Assembly: GCA_002633005.1 (NCBI GenBank)
Contig: NMRA01000215.1
Coordinates: 474,852-538,851 of the forward strand
Reading direction: 5' to 3'
DNA length: 64,000 nt
DNA from: Phoronis australis
Lineage: Eukaryota > Phoronida > Phoronidae
Both the position numbers and the translations under genes were made by a program. The notes beneath the pieces are model-generated. The model did no database searches. It saw nothing but the letters and a program-made list of their open reading frames with translations, and was not told where the DNA came from. This document shows, in pieces, positions 1 to 10,900 of the stretch (its first letter is position 1; each line of letters starts with the position of its first letter).

Positions 1-1780
1 TATTCACAAGTGCCGGAGATAAACCGTAGGGTAGTGCCTGGGGACAGTCGAAAAAACATCGAAACAATTAAGGAGACGAGATCAAATTCAAGAGAACATT
101 TTTGTTAACTACACTATACCAGTGCTTTATTTACCCTTTGAGGGACCTGGCCAGGACATTGCTGTTTGAGGTAACCATTTTTACTGCATAAACGCACTTG
201 AAACCGCGCAATTAATCATTCATACATGCAATTTGAAAAAGTTTGTAAAATTTCTATAGCAGAGCTTTTGCAGAGCCTATTAATTCACAGGATTTTTAAA
301 TTCACCAAGACTGGCAATTTTAGGGATTGTAATGATACATATCTCCGGGGACTGCTTTATGGCAAGGTATAATGAAGTCATCTATCGTTGTTTTTTTGTC
401 GAAATTGTATATCACTGGAAGAAACTTGATAACAAGACAGATAGATTCAAGTGTTACTCATTTCCGATTTTTTGAAATGATAGAAACCCTTTCATACTTT
501 GTGACCCTGTCCTTAGATGGGGCCTCATGATGGCATCCATGCTGCCTCTGTGTTTTGTATTAATAACTTCTTAAGGGGCTGCTCACAGAGAGAAGGAGGG
601 AGGGAGGGAGAGGGAGGGGGGGAAAGTGGGAGGGAGAGAGAGAGAGAGCCCTATGGTGTGATTTCGCACAACATTTAAACTTACCTTAAGGAAGGTTACT
701 TCTCGGAGGCCACACAGTCTGTTTTTAATGATAGCCTTTCATATTAAGGCACTCCCTATCAGACTGGGTTCTCTCTTTCCCGTGTGAATCCGTCACTATG
801 AGCTATTCACGAAAAGAAGTAGGCCTACTCGGGCAAAATTACACATTTGCCGAGGAAGTCAAAGAAGATATGCTCATTTGAAGCATACGAGTATCAAGAC
901 ATGCGACCCAAACAACCCGATAATGTGAGATTGTATTAACAATAGCATCGACCGCCATCAGAAAGAAGTTTGGAGAGGCTAAGGTTATGAAGGACACTAG
1001 AAAATGCTCAAATGCGACTAACTTTATAACATCATACCTTTGAAATGGTAAATCGGATTCCCAAGAATGGTTCAGATACTGCGCTGTATGTACTGTTCTC
1101 CAATATGAAAGATTATATCAAAATAAAGGAAAAGAGTGAATGTCAAATAGTTTTTGCTTTCAGTAAAAACCGTTTTCTTAAATTTTAAAAATTGTCAACC
1201 ACTTCAATCTGTGAATAAAGGTTTTTTCGTTGGTTGAGTGTACGTTTTCAAGTCGTTTGGACGATCTAGACTGCAAAAATTGGGACACCCCTAACAAAAT
1301 GTCATGGCTAGGCCGGCCCGGCCCCGCCTGAGGATAATACTACTTGACAAATGTTCCGTTATTTTTTCCTGCATTTTCGCTGTTCATTTGTCTTCTCGTA
1401 TGACCCCAGCTTTGCTTCAATGCCGGTCGCCACGGATTCCCCTTGAGTTGACGCCTGCAAATTCTAATAACGTTATCGCCAGTAACAGACGTGTGATTGT
1501 ATTTTAACGGAAGAATCCTTTAGTTTGTTTTAAATAAGCTACTTCTGCAAAGCTATTCCTTGAAGATAAAGTTTCTGTACGTGACATTCAACAGTAAGGT
1601 GACTTTTTCTGGAGCGCGCGTCAGGTAAATTCTCATCCTTAACAGTTCCCAGAATTACCTCTTCGGTAACCAAGCCTGAAGTCGGGTCACTCCGAACAAC
1701 CAAACTGCGTCAATGAGCGGAAGATATAGGTCAAAGTGTACACCTACGTGATGGCGTGATTTGATGAATTGCGACCCAAG
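1..1780. other. Upstream intergenic region
   Basis: No convincing gene is visible. The only open frame of note (1304-1507, 67 codons) has no recognisable domain. The stretch contains a purine-rich simple repeat near 588-648, listed separately. It presumably includes the distal promoter of the amylase gene that begins at 1816. Confidence 0.5.
588..648. repeat. Purine-rich GGGA/GA simple repeat
   Basis: An almost uninterrupted run of A and G with repeated GGGAGGGAGGGAG blocks followed by (GA)n. Several runs of three or more G sit close enough to form a G-quadruplex or triplex. This is microsatellite-like DNA about 1.2 kb upstream of the amylase TATA box. Confidence 0.8.
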
Positions 1781-1781
1781 T

Positions 1782-1789
1782 TATAAATA
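1782..1789 (+). promoter_or_regulatory. TATA box of the amylase gene
   Basis: The sequence TATAAATA lies 34 bp upstream of the first in-frame ATG (1816) of the amylase signal-peptide exon. With the usual TATA-to-start distance of about 30 bp, transcription would begin near 1812, giving a leader of only a few bases. The second in-frame ATG at 1822 may then be the one used. TATA promoters are common in highly expressed secreted digestive enzymes. The motif is seen; the start site is inferred. Confidence 0.55.
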
Positions 1790-1815
1790 CCCTTCAAATG
1801 ATAATCGAAAAGTTA

Positions 1816-1917
1816 ATGAACATGTCTGTAAAGTGGATAATCTTACTTTTGGGATTACTAGCGGTGTTAGCTGATGCGAGAACAGCAAAGGAATGGCAGA
1901 AGCGAATTTTGTATCAG
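1816..1917 (+). CDS. Amylase exon 1: signal peptide
   Basis: Codes for 34 residues: a Met start, a hydrophobic core rich in Leu and Ile, a likely cleavage after ALADA-type residues near position 20, then the start of the mature enzyme ending in ILYQ. The donor is CAG|GTGAGA, phase 0. The next exon continues as ILTDRF, matching the YQxLTDRF start of Taka-type amylases. A second in-frame ATG at 1822 could also serve as start. Confidence 0.88.
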
Positions 1918-4900
1918 GTGAGAACCATGAAGTGAGCAGTATACATCGGTAATGTGCACATATAGTGTAAATAGTCAGTGACTTGCCGCTGAGACAAATT
2001 TTCTAACCGGGATATGAAAACGTCTTCATCGAACAAGCAGCAAATAGGCATGCACCGAGATAATCTGGCAAATTCCTCTTCACTGCGTCCATAGATGTGT
2101 TTTACAATACACTCGATTGCGTCACACATTGTAGCTTTGCTATTCCGAATAGTCACAGAAGCACGACGAGAAATTCGCTACCCGACATCATGTTTTTTAA
2201 GCGATGCGCCCTGCGAGTTCTGATTGAACGACTGTCGTATGAGATCGAGAGTTGATGTAACAATAAAAAGGAGTACTCCTATAGTGAAATTGAAAATGGC
2301 CAGGGGTTGAGAAAGATCTGTTGGAAAGCATTAGGTCGCGAAAAGAAACCAATAAGGCAAGCTTATTCGATACTTGTGTAGATTATCATTTATTTTTCTT
2401 ATGTGAGTTTCATGAACCAGTGATAGGAGTAAACAACTAAAAATGTTGATTAAAATGCATATTTTTTGTAGTCACGAATGTTCCGCATAGGATGCATGTC
2501 GAACTCATGCTAGTACGACTCAGTAATGTAATGTGCATAAGTGGCGTTTCTCTTTGTGGAAAGGACTCTAGGTATGACAACAATGTACATGTAATATTGC
2601 GCAGTTGGAGGTATTTGTCAGTCGACTGAGTTGAGCTGATAAGCACTAAACGATGACTTCCTTGTTGCTGGGTTACAAGGTTGATAGTACGAAGCTCCGC
2701 GCCTTATCGCTTTCCCGAACACCTCGACAACTCACTCATTTCCAAAAGTGGCATGCTAGTTCGAGTACCAGTTTGCTCACAATTTCACCGTTCCGTAGAC
2801 TTTTTTTCAGACCGTATACGAAATCATCAAATCGTCTGGGAAAAAGAACCAAAATTAGATAGTTTTCGAAGTTTCAGTGCTTTTTCTTGGAGAATTGTGT
2901 CTCTTAAAGAGCGTATGCCAGGTAATACGGGTTGTTTGTGAAGCTGCTCAGAAGGGTGTCTCCCTTGCACAAATGACTAACAGTTTTGCACTAGTACCCT
3001 AAGTCCAGTTTTGTGTTCAGAAATTACTCAAGTTCAAGTACAGTTTTAAAACTCCTTTCCATAGATATTAACTGACCGCTTTAGTCATACGGATACTGAT
3101 CCAGAGCAACAATGTTCAGACCTCAGAAGTTTCTGCGGGGGAACCTTTAAGGGGATACAGAAGCGCCTCGACTACATCACTGGATTAGGTAAGTTCTGAT
3201 TTTAATAAAATCTGGCCAAGGAAGTTATACTAATCATAATAATTACATTGAGAGGTCTCTTCATACCAAGATGATTTTTGTTTACACATTGCCAGTATAA
3301 ACAGGCGTATGAAATTCCTTGGTTCCTGGAAATCAAACCCTTTGACGTCACTGGTGACTTCTGAGGCTTGGTACAGCACACTATAAGGACGGTTTTGATT
3401 GGATGACGTTTGGCTGTTTTTAATGAACCAGGAAGTTAACGTACATATACAAATGCGGTAAACATGGCCCGAAAGTATCATCGCTATTTTAGTTTAATTA
3501 TTTTTTTTATTTTTCCTTTTCCACCTGGGTGAAAATTATTTCAACCTAGGCAGTGCACAGTTCTCGTTGGGTTTTGCCTGGCAGTACACGCGTCAATGGG
3601 CTAATAGCCTTTCTACCACTCTAACGAAAACTCTATGAAGACATCGAAAAGTGATGAGTTGTTTCATATAAAAACTATTTCACATAACCATAAACTTTTT
3701 CTTTCTCCTATCTTTAACCCTTTCACCGAAAAAGAAAGCGAGAAAAGGTGGCAAAAACGCAATATTGACAGTTTTCATCCCCAAACCGCCACTTCCCTGT
3801 CAACACTAGACTTACATGTTGTACATGTACGCCAACACTAAATTCTGAAAACAAATTTCCTACATTTAAAAACATTTCAATGTATATACAAAGGACAATT
3901 GGGGAACGAAACTTTAAGTTTTTAATGGCTGTGTACAGTACTAATGCATGTATGAAGTTTGTATATACTATTCTGAACTGTGGTCCAGTGGCCTCTTGTT
4001 GAAACAAAGTTATTCTAAATATCATATCATAAACCATCTTTTTGAGGAAAGTATATTTACAACCGAACTAATTTTCAACCGTATGTGTACAGACATATGT
4101 GCAGTAATACTACTGGTGATGGCTTCCTCAAAACTTCAGTCAAACCCGACCTACTTACTACAGTTATATGTGGTAGTTCTTTGATTTCTAGACAATACAA
4201 ATCGGTAGCGGATACAGCCTAACAGCACAGTGCCACCAGAACGTAAAGCCCGGTGAGCTATCTGCTTGAATTGCAACATTATCAACAAACAGGGCTGCAA
4301 GGAGTGTAACAATCCCCTCTCAAAGTGAACTTACGTTTTCACCGAGAAACGTAAGTTCTTGGTCTGAAAAACGTAGGTTTTTAATCTCTAAAGCTTAGGT
4401 TTTTGGCACAAACTTTAGTATTATGGAAAATTTTTTTGGAACAATCTTAAGATGTCACAACTTAAATTTCCAAACATACGATTTCCAAAACTTAAGTTCT
4501 TACATGAAAATTCAAGTTTGTTCCAAAATGTTGTTCCAAAATACTTCAGTTTTTGAAAAAAATAAGCTCCAAAACTTACGTTTTAGAATAATTGAAAGAA
4601 CTTTTAAGTTTAAAAACTCTGAAATCCGAAATATCCTACATTTCAATACGCATACGTTTCAATAAAAGAAGTTTTCAAAAATTTTTCACTAAATTTTTAT
4701 AAACAAGAAAGAAGTGCAGTAACAACTTTAATGATGTTCATGCATCCTGTTAACATTCTATTAACTTTGATTAATTGCATAAAATGTGATGTTTTGGTAT
4801 AATAATTGGGAATGCTTGAACTGCAAGAACCACCAAAACTAAAAACATTTAAAAAATCGGTTCATTAACTGTCAAAAATCAACGTACTCACAACTAAAGC

Positions 4901-7900
4901 TAATTATATGTACTTTTATGCATCTCTCTCTCAGTCTATGACATTATGTAAGAATTGAGGGACATAAATGGAACGTGTATACAGAGAAAGGACTAATTAC
5001 TAAATCATGAGTCGAACCAAAAGAAAAAATGAGTATATGGCTAGGACTACAACGAAACTTAATGCTTCATCAGCAAGGACATTTTCTTCTAAACTTACAG
5101 GAATGGCACCATAAATAACAAATCACAGAACATACAAAGCCAAGAACATCCCCAAAACCTGTTAGAGACAAGAGCATTAAGTAAAATATAGAACAGGTAA
5201 CTGAAAGTTTGTTGGCAAGGGTCATAGGTGCGATCTTTGAGAAGCACTGTTGGACTCTTCCTGCAATTTCCGGTCTAGAAACTGCTTAGGGTTACCCATC
5301 ATGATTTTCAGCTGATCAAAATATAATTCTTATCTCGGAGTTTCATTTTTGTTGACAGTCATAGTAAAATTAAACCCTCTACACCAATTGCGCGCGAACA
5401 TGTTTCAGAAAAATTAGCCCCGTAAATGCAATATGGAGGTTATACATACAAAGTGGAAATTAGAAAACTGTGACACTTGATAACACGTTCGTCGGTCACT
5501 TATGAGGTCGTCATTTTGCTAGAAAAGGCTGGCTGGTAAGCTCCTGAGCTTACTCGCGAGACAATCGCTTTTCACTCTGATTTAGACCCCGGCCCCAGGT
5601 TCACCAAAGTTGCTCTGACTCATCCCCGAAGTCATAGAACAACGTTGACATTTGTTGTTGTGCTGGATAAAGTCCACATTCTACTTGGCATGTATTTAGG
5701 AATAATCCTAATTATGTCACCCTGATAATTTTTTAATTTGCATAGCTCAGTTTCTTACATTTTCTGAGTGTTATCAGTTTAACTTCCGGTGATATCGGTA
5801 AGTCGATCTTCGAATTGTCTCTAAAGTAACATGCAATCTGACGACACTAAAACATAATCAAAACTAAAACCCAGTTTATTATACCATGTTTTAGGTGCCA
5901 ACGCAATTTGGATTTCACCAGTGGTGGAAAACACACCGGGAGGTTACCATGGTTACTGGGCAAAGAACATTTTCAAGATAAATCCTCATTTTGGTACCGA
6001 AGACGATTTGAAGGAGCTCATAGCCGAGTGTCACAAAAGAGATGTTTGGGTTATGGTCGACGTGTAAGCTGTTATTTTGAGTGGATATACCACTGAGTTC
6101 CTCATTCTTTACCTCATTACCCGAGGCAAAGCCTAACTCTAGTTTTCATCTACAGCGCAGGTGTCATTTTTCAGATGGATCATGGGACAATTGTCGGCTC
6201 GTGAACATCCGGTGACGTTATAGAAACTTGAAAACAAGACGGGTTCATAACAAGCTCACAATAGTAAAAAATGAAGTGAGCTACACGTACCTATGCATCA
6301 AAACGTGCCGAGAGTGGCGTAGATGAAGTAATATCCCACGAGACATTGTTCTGCGTTTGAACCAAGACCGACGGTCACCGAAGGTCGCGGTCGATGCGCG
6401 GTAAAATGCCGAATGGGATATTACTTCATCTAAGCCAATCCATCTACGTTTAGTATTTATCCCATACCTTCGAATTCCTAAGATTCTTTCATTTTTTCGG
6501 CAGATATTTTAAAGGCAAAGGCAACCTTTTTCCATGTCATTTTGAGCTAAAATAAGGTTGGTTGGTTGGTTATCCTAGACATATTTTCCACTTAATTACA
6601 GCTTTTCGTAATTTTACAAATTACTCGTCCGCAACTCCGGAAGTGACGTTTAGGAGGCAAGCGTTTCCCGCCACTTGGTTTTGCGTTGACTTTACCGTGC
6701 GACTCTGTTCTATTCTACTTTTGTTTTGTGGTCTTTTTCAACAATTGTCACCACCACTATCCATCGGCGAGTATTCTGCGACAAGATAGGTTAGTAAAGA
6801 ACTCAACTACGTTGGATTTGGGGATTGTTTAGTGTGTTGTAAGCTGAAAATGGCTGGAGTCGGTGACCCGTATCACAGTGACAGTAGTGTGAGTGACGGA
6901 GACCTTGTTCACAGCAGTGGTGACGAGGAATTTTTTCACGGACATTCAGTGGGTGGGTACATTTTTGAGCCCGAGTATAACGAGGCAGAGTACGCACAGG
7001 CACAGGGAGCTGTTGAGAGACCCGATGCGGCTTCTGAGGACAGACGTGGTGACACATCTTGGTGCAAATGCACTATGTGCGTTGTTATGCCTACCTCAAT
7101 GGAATGTTTGTGCTGTTCAGAGTTTGACGAGGCCAAGCCACTACTGGACATGGTTAAGTGGACCTCCGGCATACCACGGACAGACGAACAACTGTTCCAC
7201 TTGCCAGAGTGTCCCGCGACACACTTCCTCTGGATGGTGACCTGAGCACCCAAACTGCTTACACCGTGTCGTGTGACTCCGTCGCCACACACCTGGCACC
7301 TTCTAAATAGCTCCAACACTTTAGACAAGTCCACAATAAACTTATCAAAGTTTGGCTCACCGATCTGTTCACTGGACGACGAACTGTCCTCTTCACTGGG
7401 TGTCGAACTGAGCCTGTAATCACTCCCACTACTCAATATCGCTGCAGGGCTGCTTAGAGGCTCTGGGCTGGAGAAAACAGCACAGGGCGAATCACTACTG
7501 GTTCCAGGAATTGCACGCTCTGGGGTACGTTCGGAGGCACGGGTGACAGTAGATGAAGTGCCTCCACTGGCTCCAGTCACTGTACTGGCCACAGCTCGCG
7601 AGGCTTCTCGCTTCAAAAACGCACTTCTCGGGGGTGGCGACGGGGCACTGCCGGGAATCAACACAGACGGAATGGCATCCTTCTTCAAGCGTTGTTTCGC
7701 GGGGACCTTCATCAGTTCAGCGTACAAATCCCTTTCGTAATCGGACGGCAGAAAGTGCTTGCCACACACACGGTAATTCTCCACTGCTTTGTACGTTGCG
7801 TGGACGGGTAACGCTGCGTTCTTCACACGAACGAGCCAAGTACGGCGAAGTGTGTCATCCATCGGAAAGCGATGCAAAGGCACTCCCAAAGCGCGCGTGA

Positions 7901-10900
7901 GCCGATAATTACTACATCCCGGTACGCAGCAACAGTGTGGCATGTTGACTGACTAGTAAATGAAAGCAAACGACGACGGAACTTAACACAACCGAGGTAG
8001 AACAATGACTGACTCGGCAGCTATCACAGTCAGACTATATGAAAAGAAATTGGCGCGAAATGCTTGCCTCCTAAAACGTCACTTCCGGAGTAGCGGACGA
8101 GTATCTAATAAAATTACGAAAAGCTGTAATTAAGTGGAAAATATGTCTAGGATAACCAACCAACCTTATTTTAGCTCAAAATGACATGGAAAAAGGTTGC
8201 CTTTGCCTTTAAGTACTTCACCCAAGACTGTTTAAGTGGCGGATCACACCTTGCATGTGTGTACTTACACGTTAGGTTACAAATTTTCTCTAGTAAAAGA
8301 AACAGTTTTAAATACAACTATTTATCACTTGAAAGGAGATAAAAAAGATGAAAACAATGCACTGTGCTTGTAGAATTTCCTGAAAATAGTTAAATTTAAA
8401 TAACAACAACATTTGAGTAGTTACTGAAAAATTGGCGCCTGAGTTGCAGACGCTTGAAAACTGAGACAGAAGTGTCATATAGTTAACAGTTTTGTTCCAG
8501 ATGTTACGTTTGGAACCTGGTTTCTTGTTGCGTGTTATTTATACTGCTGCAATTGTATTGCGTTAGACTGTTTTGGGAAAGGTTGATGATCGAACCGGCT
8601 AACGGCGTTGAGTCGACATTGACCTACCTTTCTAAGTCAGATTGAGGACTGTTAAAGTAGTCCGGGGGGGGAATACGGAAATATATCATACGGCCATATT
8701 GCACTCGACTGATTCAACGAGTATGGGATTAATAAACTTTTATGGTACTATTTTGCGCGAAAGATGCTCCAGGCACGCGCCATCCGATCACACAAAAATT
8801 ATATCTCACCACCTAAAGCGCCAAGCCTGTTGCGTAGACCCAAGAAACTCGCGAAAGCGCTTTTGTGTGACTTCAAGAAATTTCACCATGTGTTACTTGC
8901 AAAGCACAGGATCACACGACTAACTTAACTCGCAGCGCTCTTGCGTCTTCGAAACGTATCCCAGTTGTCTTTAGTTTTCAGTGACGTCTGTGGATGTTCA
9001 CAAGCGGCCCCACAATATTTTTGAAAAGCGACAGCAGCATCCTAATTGAAATCCCCGAATTATATGAGACTGATTATTGTGTGTTTGTATTACAGTTTCA
9101 AATTCTCCTAGTTTATCCATGCCAAATTGTTAGAAAATAAAAATCAAACAATCCTTTTTAAATCTCCCAAGGCGCATTGGTTAGCATTGACTACTGAACG
9201 AGTGGGTGGGGCGGGTGGGGGTTGGAGAGGGCAGCACTGCAACAGCCTGGGGTCTAATCTTTCACATGCCAAATGACGTCGTATCGGGCTCGCGAGGTAA
9301 TGTATAACTTGCGACAGCCATGCGAAAGGCGTAAGCGCGTCGCAATGTTATCACCTGCGTCTCAAGTGTCCTCACGGGATTAGAAAATACATAACCCCAA
9401 CAAATAAGCCTACATCATTTCGATCAAATTGTTTAATTACAACTTACCAAATTTTTCTATCCAAACCTGACGGCCGGGAATAATAGCTGCTCTTTATCAT
9501 TTTTAAAATGGTGAGTATCGGGAAGAATTCCAACACATTTTTGCGCACGAGGTACGTTGTACACGTCTGTGCTATGAATTTCGGACCTATCACTTTGCAA
9601 ATTGCGCCATTGTCACAAAAACGTTCTCAAATCTGAATACTGCATATCCAATACTTTTTCTATTCCATAACGCGAGGTGTTCCCGTCTACAAATTCCCAC
9701 GAACAGATATTCGTGACAGCTATAAAACGACATGCCAGTTTCATTTCTTTGACGACCCCTTCTTTAAGGTGATGTGCTCGAGCCCCTCTCACTGAATCTG
9801 CCTACGATTGAATTTTGTTCACAATATCTTATTTCATCCCTTGCGATTTCAACGTTTTTGATGCGCAGGCGTTTTCTTCGGCACGTGCTTAATTTTCTCG
9901 TGCACTCTATTCTTGTGAGGTGTACGAACTCTTTTCTCATAAACCGCAGTTCCTTTTACGAGTGACAAGAGCCACATGTTGCACGTGCTTGGAATTACAT
10001 GTATTTAGTATGCGTTTTGTATATGTATAATTATGCACCATATGAGGAAAGAGCTGTGTTCGTGAGAACAGAATTGTGGCATAGGAGTAATCATGATCTG
10101 CAGGTCGTGTGAAAAGAACTTTGTTAATGAGAACGCCTTTACTGTCTGTGAGAGTGCAATTTGTCTATACTCTGTCATCTACCTTATGTTATGCATGTAC
10201 ATGCAGGGTTGCCAATCATATGGGATACCCAGGATCTTGTAACTGGACAGACACGTGTACCGACGCTCAGCTCCAGGATTATCACGACTTTGTCCCATTC
10301 AACGAAACGGAACATTATCACTCGCTGTGTCACATACGCAACTGGAATAATCAAACCGAGGTTAGCGAGTGACGTGGGTATCCAACAATCAAACTTTGTA
10401 GATTATCGCGTTTGATGATGACTATTAGAGGCATTATCTATGTCAACAACTGCATAGATCTGGTGTTTAGAAAACTGATCTTTCATTAACTAGGTCTGTG
10501 CCATTTATTGTCCCTTTAAGGACGGGGCAATGACTTTGTTGACAAGGCGGGTTCGCTATAGTCGCTATGGGTGGATTAAAGTGAATACGAGCTATTACTT
10601 GTTTCTAAGCCATTTGACTATAAGCAGCAATTGGACACCTAGTTAATATCCATGAGTGGTGAGAATCAAAATTAGATTTTTTGTGACAGAAGACGGCTTG
10701 ATCAGTTGCGGTTTGATAACTGGTTTCTTCTGCTTCCGTTACTCCCAACTTTATCCGAAAATCGAGGACATTCAAAGACTATTATAAAGTAAGCAAAACA
10801 TTCGCCGTCTCTCTTCATTTATGCTAACTCTGGTATTTTCCTAGCGTCTGTGCCCTGGCATTCCAACGACCAGAGTCAATCACTTGTTTCTGTTTTACGT

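Larger units (their letters stand above)
6509..8212. mobile_element. TTAA-flanked THAP DNA transposon (Kolobok-like), internally deleted
   Basis: The element proper spans 6513-8208, beginning AGGCAAAGGCAACC and ending with its inverse complement. Terminal inverted repeats are about 150-160 bp (6513-6670 and 8055-8208) and nearly identical apart from a GGTT unit difference and scattered changes. TTAA stands on both sides (6509-6512 and 8209-8212), as expected for a TTAA target-site duplication. Inside are two convergent reading frames: a THAP-domain protein on minus (from 7943) and a protein with a P2X7-C-terminal-like Cys cluster on plus (from 6850). TTAA duplication plus THAP domain fits the Kolobok superfamily as I know it; piggyBac shares TTAA but not THAP. 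No catalytic transposase domain is present, so this copy looks non-autonomous. Inserted in amylase intron 3. Confidence 0.8.

Noticed and set aside
6936-7180. C-terminal ~80 codons of the minus THAP frame as authentic protein
   Set aside because: This part is the exact antisense of the P2X7-like Cys-motif frame, which carries the recognisable pattern. The THAP reading loses its family pattern right at the overlap.
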